Of a DNA stretch of 64,000 nt, positions 8,320 to 16,717 are shown piece by piece (within the stretch, counting starts at the first letter, position 1; the number at the start of each line of letters is the position of its first letter). The notes beneath the pieces were generated by a model that was given only the letters and a program-made list of their open reading frames with translations, had not been told where the DNA came from and searched no databases. Source of the DNA: Rhizobium johnstonii 3841 (GTDB lineage: Bacteria; Pseudomonadota; Alphaproteobacteria; Rhizobiales; Rhizobiaceae); NCBI RefSeq assembly GCF_000009265.1, contig NC_008380.1, positions 191,501-255,500 on the forward strand, in the 5' to 3' direction. The position numbers were made by a program, and so were the translations under genes.

Positions 8320-9455
8320 GCGACACGGCGTCCCTGGCGCCAGACGGAGCGTGTCACCGGCACGCCGTGCGAACGGTGGACGCGCACGAGATCGGCACGC
8401 AGCCCCGTTGCGATCCGGCCGCGATCGTCGAGGCTGACGGTGCGGGCGGGCGTCGACGTCACCATGGCGATCGCCTTCGGCAGGCTGATGCTCTCGACTT
8501 CGTCGGCGAGGATGAAGGGCGCATGCAGCAGGCTGAGCGGCACGTAGTCGGAGGAAAGCACGTCGAGCACCCCCATCTCGGCAAGGTCGCGGGCGGCGAT
8601 GTTGCCGGAATGGGACTTGCCGCGCACGATGTTCGGCGCACCCATCAGCACGCTCATGCCGTGCTCGTGTGATGCCCGGGCGGCATCGAAACTGGTCGGG
8701 AACTCGGCCAGGCGCACACCGTTGTCGATCGCCTCATCGACATGGGAGAGCGTCGCATCGTCATGGCTTGCCACGGTGATGCCGCGCTCGGCGCAGACCT
8801 TGGCGATGGCGTTGCGGTGCGGCGTCGAATTGCGCGCCGATTCTGCCTGGCGCTTGGCGACGAAACGGGCGAAGGCCTCGTCGCTCAGGCCCCGCTTTTT
8901 CTGGTAGTAGAAAATATATTGATCCATCGTCTGGAATTGCCGCTGGCCGGGCGCGTGATCCATCAGCGAGACGAGCCGCACATGCCGGTCGCTTTCGAAA
9001 TCGGCGAAATGTTCGAGCACATTGTCGGCCGAGACCTCGCAGCGCAGGTGGATGAGGTGCTCGGCGCGCAGCCTGCCTTCCGTCTCCGCCGACTGGATGG
9101 CATCGGCCATCTCGCGCATCTCGCCATGTTCGAAGCCGCCGTCTTCGTCCGCCCCCATGCGCAGGCAGTCGAACACCGTGGTGATGCCTGATGTGACGAT
9201 CTGGGCGTCATGCGCCTGGACAGCGGCAGTCTTGTTCCAGCGAATGCCGGGGCGCGGCTGATAATGGCCTTCGAGATGGTCGGTGTGCAGTTCGACAAGG
9301 CCGGGAATCATATAGTCGCCTTCGAAATCTTCGCCGGCTACCGAGTTGCCCTCGGAGATATCGGCGATCTTCCCGTCGCGGATGAGGATAGAGCCCGAGA
9401 GGATGTCGTCCTCAAGAACGATGCGGGCGTTGGAAAACACGGTCTCTTTGCTCAT
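8316..9455 (-). CDS. phnM: Alpha-D-ribose 1-methylphosphonate 5-triphosphate diphosphatase PhnM
   Basis: PhnM is an amidohydrolase-fold enzyme that removes pyrophosphate from the triphosphate made by PhnGHIL, giving ribose 1-methylphosphonate 5-phosphate for PhnJ. The 379 residues include LVELHTDHLEGHYQPRPG with the metal-binding HxDH, SHDDATLSHVDEA, and the late LSSDYVPLSLL aspartate. The frame is open further upstream, but the ATG at 9455 (MSKETVFSNARIVLEDD) fits homologues and leaves a 13-base gap to the DUF1045 gene. Confidence 0.96.
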   Translation of the reverse strand: MSKETVFSNARIVLEDDILSGSILIRDGKIADISEGNSVAGEDFEGDYMIPGLVELHTDHLEGHYQPRPGIRWNKTAAVQAHDAQIVTSGITTVFDCLRMGADEDGGFEHGEMREMADAIQSAETEGRLRAEHLIHLRCEVSADNVLEHFADFESDRHVRLVSLMDHAPGQRQFQTMDQYIFYYQKKRGLSDEAFARFVAKRQAESARNSTPHRNAIAKVCAERGITVASHDDATLSHVDEAIDNGVRLAEFPTSFDAARASHEHGMSVLMGAPNIVRGKSHSGNIAARDLAEMGVLDVLSSDYVPLSLLHAPFILADEVESISLPKAIAMVTSTPARTVSLDDRGRIATGLRADLVRVHRSHGVPVTRSVWRQGRRVA

Positions 9456-9468
9456 GGCGTCAGGTCTT

Positions 9469-10164
9469 TCAGCTTTTGGCGCCGGCAAGCGGCAGCCAGG
9501 AATGAACTTTGAACGGCGCGCCGCGCGTCTCCTCGATGAAGACGGCAAGGCCGGAAATCGAAAGCGGCCGGCCAGTGAAATTGGCAAACCGCTCGGTCAG
9601 GATCGCTTTCATCACCTCGGCGCGTGTCTCGGGCACCTGGCCGCTCAGCGTCATGTGAAAGCCGAAATCCTCCATGACGTAAGGATAACCCCAGCGCTTC
9701 AGATGGGCACGCTGGCTGTCGCTGAGCTTCTCCGGGTTGCGCCGCGCCATATCGGTCTCAGAAAGCGCCGCGCGGAACGGTTCGAAGGACCTTACCACCT
9801 TCGCGGCGAAATCCTGAAGAGGTTGATGAAGAGAACCGGGAACGAGGGCAAAAAAACGGCCGAGCTGGCCAAGCACGAGTTCAGGAATCTCGAAGGCTTG
9901 CGTGCGCCGGGCAAAATCCTCGGCAACGGTCATGAGATCCTTCTCGGTGACGGAGGAGGCGAGCGAAAACGGCGCCTTGATCGTGGCGTGAAAACCGTAG
10001 CGGCGGGGGTCGGCGGTCAGCTCGAACTGCTCTGCAGCACCCAGCTGCTCATGTTCCGGTGCCGGATAGGTCTCGCCGGTGAAAGCATTGCGGCCGAGCC
10101 AGAGCGAGGCGGCGCCGGTCAGGGGATCATCCTTCGGCGGCGAGAAATAGAGAGCGTAGCGCAA
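9469..10164 (-). CDS. DUF1045 phosphonate-operon protein, 2H phosphoesterase-like
   Basis: The 231-residue protein matches the family regularly found in phn operons (starts MRYALYFSPPKDDPL). It carries two HxT motifs, HATIKAPF near residue 60 and HMTLSG near 175, the pattern of 2H phosphoesterases that open cyclic phosphodiesters. In the C-P lyase pathway PhnJ releases a 5-phosphoribosyl 1,2-cyclic phosphate that PhnP normally hydrolyses. No phnP is seen in the window. I therefore infer that this protein may do the PhnP step. The motif is seen; the role is not proven. It sits between phnE2 and phnM, in operon order. Confidence 0.85.
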   Translation of the reverse strand: MRYALYFSPPKDDPLTGAASLWLGRNAFTGETYPAPEHEQLGAAEQFELTADPRRYGFHATIKAPFSLASSVTEKDLMTVAEDFARRTQAFEIPELVLGQLGRFFALVPGSLHQPLQDFAAKVVRSFEPFRAALSETDMARRNPEKLSDSQRAHLKRWGYPYVMEDFGFHMTLSGQVPETRAEVMKAILTERFANFTGRPLSISGLAVFIEETRGAPFKVHSWLPLAGAKS

Positions 10165-10285
10165 GGCTTTTATCCTGGAGATCGTCCAAACGGGGGGAGC
10201 GCACTGTGCAGTGATTTGGCGGCGAACCGCAAGCAGGCTCCCGGCTAAAAGATTTCCGTGACAGAATGATGATGGGGTCAGTTCG

Positions 10286-11638
10286 TCAGTGGCCCTTTTT
10301 TCCCATCACGCGCGAACGCAGCGCATTCGAGAGGTTGTCGAAGGCGAAGACCACGAGGAGGATCAGCAGGACCATATAGGCGACTTTGTCCCAGTCCGAA
10401 TTGGTCTTCATGGATTCGAGCAGCTTGAGGCCAATGCCGCCCGCACCGACGGCGCCGATTGCGGTCGCCGAGCGGGTATTCGATTCCCAGAAATAGAGCG
10501 ATTGCGAGATGAACACCGGCAGGACCTGGGGGATGACGCCATAACGTTGGACGGCCACCGGTGCCGCACCGACCGATCTCACGCCCTCACGCTGCTTGTC
10601 GTCGATGTTCTCAAGCGCTTCGGCATAGACCTTTCCGAGCGCGCCGGTATCGGTGAAGAAGATCGCCGCGATGCCCGGAAGCGGCCCTGGGCCGAAGGCA
10701 CGGGTGAAGAACAACGCCCAGATCAGCATGTCGATCGAGCGCAGAAAATCGAAGAGCCGCTTCGTGCCCCAGTTCGCAGCGCGGCTGCGCATGATGTTGC
10801 GCGCGGCGATGAAGGCAAGCGGGAAAGCGACCAGCGTGCCGAAGAGCGTACCGACAAAGGCCATGACCAGCGTCTGCATCAACTTCGACAGGATGTCGCC
10901 ATGCTGCCAGCTTGCATTGTTCAGGAAGTTGTCCAGCGCCAGCGAGGCATTGGACTGGTTCGGATCGAGCCGTTCGCCGGAGAACATCAGGCCGACGACC
11001 TCAGGCAGGCTGCGGCCCCAGAAGGGCGAATGCGTATCGAAGAAGAAGTTTGCCCAGCCGAGAAAGCGGCGCTGGATATAGACTTGGTTGGTACGGATTT
11101 CCGCCTGTCCCGCGAAGCCGTAATAGACGTTCACCTTGTTGTCGTCCTGCTGCATCCGGGCAGGTGCATCGGACGGCAGGGAGGCACGATCGTGGGTGAT
11201 GGTCACGGGATAGAGCTTGCCGTCGATATAGACGTCGACGCGGCTCGGCGTCACTTCCATTCGGTCGCCGTCGCTGCCGAAGGTGACGGTGTATCGGCTG
11301 CCGTCGGCATTGGGCTTCAGCCAGTTGATATCGGCGCCCTCGGGATACTGGCGGCGGCTCGTCCATTGGGGGACGACCTGATCGTTCTGGAAACGCAGGC
11401 GTGGCTGGGCGCGCCAGGAATACCAGTCCTGGACATAGATCGCCGCGCGGTCCCAGTTGCCGTTCACGAAGGTGGGGATGACGTTGAAGAAGGCGAAGCA
11501 GAAGGCAAGGTAAACGAAGACGGCAGCTGAAATGAGGAGCAGACCCCAGCGCTGCATGAAGCTGCGATGGAAGACGTCCGGATAGGCGGAAAGCAGTCGT
11601 TCGCGCTCGGCGGCGTTGATGGTCGGAACAGAGGACAT
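10286..11638 (-). CDS. phnE: Phosphonate ABC transporter permease with large extracytoplasmic insert (PhnE2)
   Basis: This is the second of two permease genes for the PhnCDE importer. It has 450 residues, far longer than E. coli PhnE. After a first helix at about 31-52 comes roughly 160 residues without membrane helices (about 55-215, with RMEVTPSRVDVYIDGKLYPV), probably a periplasmic domain. The permease core follows, with the EAA-type loop ALENIDDKQREGVRSVGAAP and ATAIGAVGAGGIGLKLLES. The start at 11638 overlaps the phnE1 stop as ATGA; an upstream in-frame extension is unlikely. Confidence 0.94.
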   Translation of the reverse strand: MSSVPTINAAERERLLSAYPDVFHRSFMQRWGLLLISAAVFVYLAFCFAFFNVIPTFVNGNWDRAAIYVQDWYSWRAQPRLRFQNDQVVPQWTSRRQYPEGADINWLKPNADGSRYTVTFGSDGDRMEVTPSRVDVYIDGKLYPVTITHDRASLPSDAPARMQQDDNKVNVYYGFAGQAEIRTNQVYIQRRFLGWANFFFDTHSPFWGRSLPEVVGLMFSGERLDPNQSNASLALDNFLNNASWQHGDILSKLMQTLVMAFVGTLFGTLVAFPLAFIAARNIMRSRAANWGTKRLFDFLRSIDMLIWALFFTRAFGPGPLPGIAAIFFTDTGALGKVYAEALENIDDKQREGVRSVGAAPVAVQRYGVIPQVLPVFISQSLYFWESNTRSATAIGAVGAGGIGLKLLESMKTNSDWDKVAYMVLLILLVVFAFDNLSNALRSRVMGKKGH

Positions 11639-12618
11639 CAGGCTGCTCCCTGGCCGAATTCGAAGGACTGCTTGCCGATTAGCCTGCGGCGCAGCCAGGC
11701 GGAGAACTGGTCGACGCAAATGACGGTGATCAGCAGCAGGATGATGATCGCATAGGTCTTGGCAGCATGGTCGCGCCCGATCGACAGGCTGAAGACCTCG
11801 CCTATGCCGCCACCGCCGACGGCGCCGATAATCGTCGAGGCGCGCACGTTGATCTCAGTCCGCAGCAGCGTGTACGAGACGAAGTTCGGCAACACCTGCG
11901 GCAGGATCGCGAAGCGCACGCGCTCCAGCCAGCCGGCACCGGCGGCGCGCAGGCCTTCATCCGGCTTCATGTCGGCATTCTCGACGACTTCGAAGAACAG
12001 CTTCCCAAGCGCGCCGACAGTATGGACCCATACCGCGATGATCGCCGAAATCGGACCGATCGACAGGATCGCGGCGAGAAGACCGGCGACTACGATCTCC
12101 GGGAAGGCGCGCATGATTTCCATGATGCGCCGCACGACCCAGCGCGTCACGCCTGCACCGACCAGATTGGTGGAAGCGAAAAAGCAGAGCAAGAACGCGC
12201 CGCTCGCACCGAGAATGGTGGAGACGATGGCGATGTTGAGCGTGATCGCGAGCTGGTAGAAGAAATTCGGGATGTAGAAACTATCGGTGATCCACACGCG
12301 GTCGCTTGTATAGTCGTATTTGATCGAACCGTCGGAGAAGGGCGACGGCAGGTCGAACATGGCGCGGAAGATCTCCAGCGGACTGTCCGGCACGAAGCTC
12401 TTCATGAAGTCGAAGAAATAGGGAAGGCGCTCGAAGAACTTGCCCGAATTGGCGCTGTTGGCGAAGTCGAGCGAGGCGCCGAGGATGATCAGGAAGACCA
12501 CGATTGAAACGACGGTATAGATCCGCCGCGTTCGAACCTGGCTCTGATAATGATCGAGGATGGTGCGGGAGCCCTCCTGCAATCCGCTCAGAGAGTCCGC
12601 GCCGGCTGAGTGCGCCAT
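11638..12618 (-). CDS. phnE: Phosphonate ABC transporter permease (PhnE1)
   Basis: The 326-residue inner-membrane permease partners with PhnE2. It has a cytoplasmic N-terminus, a first helix near residues 34-53, a short extracytoplasmic segment to about 105, then the BPD_transp core. EVVENADMKPDEGLRAAGAG and STIIGAVGGGGIGEVFSLSI are the coupling and conserved glycine regions. It lies 68 bases downstream of phnD and overlaps phnE2 by four bases. Confidence 0.95.
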   Translation of the reverse strand: MAHSAGADSLSGLQEGSRTILDHYQSQVRTRRIYTVVSIVVFLIILGASLDFANSANSGKFFERLPYFFDFMKSFVPDSPLEIFRAMFDLPSPFSDGSIKYDYTSDRVWITDSFYIPNFFYQLAITLNIAIVSTILGASGAFLLCFFASTNLVGAGVTRWVVRRIMEIMRAFPEIVVAGLLAAILSIGPISAIIAVWVHTVGALGKLFFEVVENADMKPDEGLRAAGAGWLERVRFAILPQVLPNFVSYTLLRTEINVRASTIIGAVGGGGIGEVFSLSIGRDHAAKTYAIIILLLITVICVDQFSAWLRRRLIGKQSFEFGQGAA

Positions 12619-12686
12619 ATGTGGCTTCCTTCTTGGAAAACGGCGGCATCATCATGATGCCGCCGCAAGCTTGTTCAGACTGAGGA

Positions 12687-13598
12687 TCAGCCGCCGATAA
12701 CGGCCTTACGGGCGTCGATGATCGTCTGGTAGAAGCTCTGGTCGACCGGCACCCAGTCAACGTAGCCGCCGCCCGTGAACGATTCGAAGCAGCTCTTGTC
12801 TGTCTTCGGCAGTTCGGCGAAGTAGGTGGTAACCTTCTTCTGGAGGTCGGCCGGCAGCTTCTGGGAAACCATCAGCGGACCGTTCGGGATGAGCGGCGAC
12901 TTCCAGACTTCGACGATATCGTCCATGTCGAGCAGGCCCTTGGTGACCATCTGGTGCAGGTTGCCGGAGGAGTAGCCCTGCGCCCAGTCGCCCTGACCGG
13001 AACCGAAGGTGGTACCAACGTCGAACTTTTTGTCGAGAACGCCGAGAACGAGGTTCTCGTGGCCGCCGCCGAAGCCGGTTTCAGAGAAGTACTGCTTGAC
13101 TGGAGCGCCGGTGTCCTTCGGAAGGGCAACGTTAGGAACAAGATAGCCGGAGGTAGAGTCCGGATCGGCGAAGCCGAGCTTCTTGCCCTTGGCGTCGGCG
13201 AGCGTCTTGATGCCGGAATCCTTGCGGGCAACCATGATCGAGTAGTATCCGGTCGAACCGTCGGCCTGCTTGGTGGTCAGAACCGGAGTGACGGCGTTCG
13301 GATCCTTGATATAGATCGCGGCGTAAGAGGCGGCGCCCATGACGGCGAGGTCGATCGTGCCGCCAAGGAGGCCCTGGATGACGCCGTTGTAGTTCGGCGA
13401 TGGGAACAGCTGAACTTCGGAAACGCCGGTGGCAGCGATCAGGCCCGGCTTGACGCACTCGGTGCGGCGAACCTGGTCGGCTTCGTTTTCACCGCCATCG
13501 AGACCGATGCGGAGGACCTTGACGTCCTGGGCAGCAGCATTGCCGGCGAGGGCGGCGACGGCGATGGTTGCCATCAGGATCTTGCGGAATGCAGACAT
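12687..13598 (-). CDS. phnD: Phosphonate-binding periplasmic protein PhnD
   Basis: PhnD captures phosphonates in the periplasm for the PhnE1/E2 permeases. The 303-residue protein begins with a clear signal peptide (MSAFRKILMATIAVAALAG, cleavage near AAAQ at about 24). LRIGLDGGENEADQVRR and the LGFADPDSTSGYLVP segment mark the PhnD-type binding fold. The ATG at 13598 with GGAGA just upstream is chosen over a longer frame. Unusually, it is separated from phnC by an IS110-family element, so it may need its own promoter or read-through from the element. Confidence 0.96.
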   Translation of the reverse strand: MSAFRKILMATIAVAALAGNAAAQDVKVLRIGLDGGENEADQVRRTECVKPGLIAATGVSEVQLFPSPNYNGVIQGLLGGTIDLAVMGAASYAAIYIKDPNAVTPVLTTKQADGSTGYYSIMVARKDSGIKTLADAKGKKLGFADPDSTSGYLVPNVALPKDTGAPVKQYFSETGFGGGHENLVLGVLDKKFDVGTTFGSGQGDWAQGYSSGNLHQMVTKGLLDMDDIVEVWKSPLIPNGPLMVSQKLPADLQKKVTTYFAELPKTDKSCFESFTGGGYVDWVPVDQSFYQTIIDARKAVIGG

Positions 13599-13868
13599 GG
13601 AAGTCTCCAATGAAAGAACGCAAGGGGCAGAACACCACCATTTGGCGGCTTTTCCTTGGGTTCGGTTAAGTTTTGACCGGCATTCGCACCGATCGGCAAA
13701 GTCTCTCTTTCCGCCGGACAGATCGCTTTGCTGTCCTTCGGTTCTTGAACCAGTCTCCAATGCGTGACCTGATGCCTGGGGCTTCGGTCACAGAGTGGCG
13801 TTCGGCTCCCGGTTTCCCATTCTCCTTGAGAAGCGCAACCCAGTTCTACCGGGCTCGCTAGACTGCCA

Positions 13869-14936
13869 TCAGGACAACCGGGATATCGTCGACGCGCCTT
13901 CCATGGTGCTTTCGCCGCGCGGCTCGTAGGCGCGCTGGTCACGCAGGATCTGGAAGGTGATCGTCAAAAGCTTGCGCGCAATCGCCACCCGCGCCTTGTT
14001 TATTCCTTTGATCTTCAGATGCTCGTATTGGGCGCGCAGCTGTGGATCGCTGGCGATGGCAGGAGCGACGGCTTCGACGAAGGCCCAGCGCAGCCACTTG
14101 TTGCCCTGCTTGATGATCTTGCCGTGGAAGGTCTTGCCGCCGGAGGAATGGGTCGACGGCACAAGCCCGGCATAGGCGGCAAGCTTCTTCGAGTGGCGGA
14201 ACCGCGATATGTCGTCGATCTCCGCATCGATCAGCCGGGCGAAGAACTCGCCGATGCCGGGGATCGTCTTCAACAGCTTGACGTTGGCATTGGCCTTGGT
14301 CATCGCCCGGATCGTTGCTTCCGACTGTTTGATCCGCATGTCGATGTCGCCGATGAAGGCGAGACCACGGTCAATCTGGATGCGGTCGATCTCAGAGACG
14401 TTCACTTGAGCCAGCTGGACGCGGCCGGCCTTGCCAAACAGGTCGCCAAGCTTCTTCAATTGCGCCGTCTGCTCCGGATAGCGGTCGAACACCGTGACGA
14501 TGCGGTTCTTGGTCATCGTGCGCAGCCGCACGTAAAACATCCGCTCGCGCAGCGCGACGCGAAGGTCCCGCGATCTCTCGCTTGGCGCCCAGGCTTCGGG
14601 TACCAGATCGGCTCTGAGCAGATGTGCCAGCACCGTCGCGTCGATCTTGTCGGTCTTGATCTTGGCGTCGGCGATCGCCTTAACCTTCAGCGGATGAGCG
14701 AGAACGACATCATCACAAATGTCGTCGAGCCAGTCGTACATCACCATCCAGTTGCGCGTCGCTTCGACAACCGCATGCGAGTTCTCCCGATAGCGTTCGA
14801 GAAACCCGCCGAGCGACTGTCGGTCGTTCTTCACCCGGCCGGATCTCAGCGTCTTGCCGCTGCTGTCCTGAACCACCAGGTGGCTGTAGGATTTGTGGTA
14901 GTCGACCCCGATATGGTATTCATAAGAGGCAGTCAT
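13869..14936 (-). CDS. IS110-family transposase
   Basis: This RNA-guided DEDD recombinase has 355 residues. The N-terminal RuvC-like part has GVDYHKSYSHL (first Asp), VVEATRNWMVMYDW (Glu) and KTDKIDATVLAHLLRADL (third Asp). The C-terminal Tnp_20 part has IPGIGEFFARLIDAEI and LAAYAGLVPSTHSSGGKTFH, and LLTITFQILRD near the end. All regions needed for activity look intact, so the copy may be functional. The ATG at 14936 (MTASYEYHIGVDYHK) is preferred over an open extension of 37 codons because the conserved domain begins there. It is transcribed with the phn genes. Confidence 0.93.
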   Translation of the reverse strand: MTASYEYHIGVDYHKSYSHLVVQDSSGKTLRSGRVKNDRQSLGGFLERYRENSHAVVEATRNWMVMYDWLDDICDDVVLAHPLKVKAIADAKIKTDKIDATVLAHLLRADLVPEAWAPSERSRDLRVALRERMFYVRLRTMTKNRIVTVFDRYPEQTAQLKKLGDLFGKAGRVQLAQVNVSEIDRIQIDRGLAFIGDIDMRIKQSEATIRAMTKANANVKLLKTIPGIGEFFARLIDAEIDDISRFRHSKKLAAYAGLVPSTHSSGGKTFHGKIIKQGNKWLRWAFVEAVAPAIASDPQLRAQYEHLKIKGINKARVAIARKLLTITFQILRDQRAYEPRGESTMEGASTISRLS

Positions 14937-15105
14937 GCTTCCAACTCCCTTATTGAGATCTTCGAAACCCCAATAGGATAAGCCGAAAGGCTGGAAGTGT
15001 GACTGTCCCTCGATCATCATCTGCATCTCAGTGATCCGTTCTCTCAACGGGCGCGGCCTCTTTCATGCCACCTCCTTTTGTGACATGGTTTGTTTGTCAG
15101 TAATT
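14937..15105 (-). ncRNA. Candidate bridge-RNA region of the IS110 element
   Basis: About 170 bases upstream of the transposase hold no gene. They contain stem-loops, among them CAGCCTTTCGGCTT and the pair CTATTGGG / CTCAATAAG either side of a TTTCGAAG loop. Elements of the IS110 group are known to encode their bridge RNA here, while the IS1111 group encodes it after the transposase. Which group this is cannot be settled by eye, so the downstream flank is an equal candidate. Confidence 0.3.
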
Positions 15106-15138
15106 TTTCCGACCGTTGTCCCGTCGGCCGGAAACGGG

Positions 15139-15984
15139 TCAGTGCACGGCGGCTGCTTTGGCCACCCTGCCGGATGAGACATCCTCGGCGCGACGCTTGG
15201 ATTCGAGGCTGGTTGATGTCATCGTTTCGTCGATGCCGGCGCCGTCCTTGTCCGTCCCGTAGATTTCCTTCACCGCTTCGGCGGTCAGCTCCGAGGGCTT
15301 GCCGTCGAAGACGACGCGGCCGCCGGCCATGCCGACGATGCGCTCACAATAGTTGCGGGCGGTATCGAGCGTATGAAGGTTGGTGATGACGGTGATGCCC
15401 TCGCGCTCGTTGATATCGCGCAGCGCATCCATGACGATCTTGGCGTTCAGCGGATCGAGAGAGGCGATCGGCTCGTCGGCGAGAACCATTTTCGGGTTCT
15501 GCATCAGCGCCCGGGCGATCGCCACGCGCTGCTGCTGGCCGCCGGAAAGCGTGCCGGCTGCCTGCAGCGCCGTCTGCTCGATGCCGAGGCGTTCGAGTGC
15601 CGCGATGGCATGCACGCGTTCCTCGCGGGTGAAGATGTTGAGCAGGCTCATAAGCGTCGAGCGATGATTGAGGCGGCCGAGCATGACATTGGTGAGAACG
15701 TCGAGGCGCGGCACCAGGTTGAACTGCTGGAAGATCATCGCGCAGTCGCGCTGCCAGTTGCGCAACGCCTGGCCGCGAAGTCCGGAGACCTCGACGCCGG
15801 CGAAATGAACGGAGCCGGAGCTCGGCTCCTGAAGGCGGTTGATCATGCGCAGCAGCGTCGACTTGCCGGCGCCGGAGCGGCCAATGATGCCAACCATCTG
15901 GCCTTGGGCAATGGCAAGCGTGACGGAATCGACAGCGAGCTTTTTTCCGAAACGACGTGTGACATTCTTCAGCTCGAACATCAT
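15139..15984 (-). CDS. phnC: Phosphonate import ATP-binding protein PhnC
   Basis: This is the ATPase of the PhnCDE importer, 281 residues. It has Walker [15 protein letters not shown] near residue 35, [12 protein letters not shown] as the Q-loop, signature [15 protein letters not shown] and Walker [14 protein letters not shown]. The switch position reads NLHTLDTA, typical of PhnC. The last 30 residues after IYGTDKDG are a variable tail. It starts its own unit: the 115-base region upstream has a possible Pho-box half-site and separates it from the hexapeptide-transferase gene. Confidence 0.96.
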   Translation of the reverse strand: MMFELKNVTRRFGKKLAVDSVTLAIAQGQMVGIIGRSGAGKSTLLRMINRLQEPSSGSVHFAGVEVSGLRGQALRNWQRDCAMIFQQFNLVPRLDVLTNVMLGRLNHRSTLMSLLNIFTREERVHAIAALERLGIEQTALQAAGTLSGGQQQRVAIARALMQNPKMVLADEPIASLDPLNAKIVMDALRDINEREGITVITNLHTLDTARNYCERIVGMAGGRVVFDGKPSELTAEAVKEIYGTDKDGAGIDETMTSTSLESKRRAEDVSSGRVAKAAAVH

Positions 15985-16046
15985 GCTCTTCCCTTGCGAT
16001 CCAGGCCTTGGTCAGCATCGCATTAGTCCCGCTTGATGAACCTCGC

Positions 16047-16073
16047 ATGTCATATTTGTGTAAGTCCTGTCAC
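16047..16073. promoter_or_regulatory. Weak Pho-box-like direct repeats upstream of phnC
   Basis: ATGTCATATTTGTGTAAG (16047-16064) has one good TGTCAT unit followed 11 bases later by a poor TGTAAG, and another CTGTCAC begins at 16067, nine bases on. PhoB boxes are 7-base CTGTCAT units repeated every 11 bases, so only half of this fits. It reads on the plus strand while phnC is on the minus strand. Far weaker than the site at 21358. Confidence 0.3.
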
Positions 16074-16099
16074 AATTCTTCGCCCCTATATCGGGGGTT

Positions 16100-16717
16100 T
16101 TAACCGCCGTAGCGGGACAGGAAATCTTCCGCGTCCAGGTTGCGAAAATCCTCGAGCGCCTGGCGCAGCCGGTCATGCTCCCAGTCCCACCAGGAAAGCC
16201 TGTCCATCCGTTCGCCGACCTCTCTTGGAAAGCGCTCGCGGATGAGCTTGGCCGGCACCCCGCCGACGATCGTATAGGGCGCGACATCCTTCGACACGAC
16301 GGCGCCGGCTCCGATCACCGCGCCGTTGCCGACGCTGACGCCCGGCAGGATGGTCGCTCCGTGGCCGATCCAGACATCGTTGCCTATCGTCACCCGGTTT
16401 GCGCGCCGCCAGGCGAAGAAGTCCGTTTCCATGTCGCCATCCGGCCAGTAGTCGGCGGCGCGATAGGTGAAATGATGCAGTGTCGCGCGCCAGGTCGGAT
16501 GGTTGGTGGCGTTGATGCGCACGGCGGCGGCGATATTGACGAACTTGCCGATCGTCGCACACCAGACGGAGCCATCCTGCATGATGTAGGAATAGTCGCC
16601 GAAGCTGGCCTCGCTGATGCGGCAGCGTTCCGAGACCTCCGTATAGCGCCCGAAGGTGGAATCGCTGACGGATGCCGTTTCATGAAAGTAGGGCTCGATA
16701 CCCAGCTTGCGGCTCAT
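16100..16717 (-). CDS. Phosphonate-operon hexapeptide-repeat transferase
   Basis: The 205-residue left-handed beta-helix acyltransferase matches the chloramphenicol-acetyltransferase-like family tied to phn operons. Hexapeptide repeats run from IGNDVWIGHGATILPGVSVG to VVGAGAVVSKDVAPY-type segments, and ATNHPTWR with its histidine is the likely catalytic region. It may acetylate aminoalkylphosphonates, the role PhnO plays elsewhere, or modify a pathway product; the substrate is not known. The start overlaps the phnL stop as ATGA, and it closes the phnGHIJKL unit. A CCCC/GGGG hairpin lies after its stop. Confidence 0.88.
   Translation of the reverse strand: MSRKLGIEPYFHETASVSDSTFGRYTEVSERCRISEASFGDYSYIMQDGSVWCATIGKFVNIAAAVRINATNHPTWRATLHHFTYRAADYWPDGDMETDFFAWRRANRVTIGNDVWIGHGATILPGVSVGNGAVIGAGAVVSKDVAPYTIVGGVPAKLIRERFPREVGERMDRLSWWDWEHDRLRQALEDFRNLDAEDFLSRYGG

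Larger units (their letters stand above)
13660..15105 (-). mobile_element. IS110-family insertion sequence inside the phn locus (ends approximate)
   Basis: A DEDD transposase gene with long non-coding flanks lies between phnC and phnD, which are adjacent in the usual phnCDE order. IS110-family elements lack the terminal repeats and target duplications that mark other IS, and none are visible, so the limits are estimates to within about 50 bases. Both flanks hold hairpins: 14937-15105 upstream of the transposase, and about 13660-13860 downstream (for example GGACAG/CTGTCC near 13720 and CCCGGT/ACTGGG near 13845). Confidence 0.75.

Noticed and set aside
13740..13770. tRNA T-arm-like GGTTCTTGAACC
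   Set aside because: No acceptor, D or anticodon arms around it; it is a simple palindrome in the IS flank.
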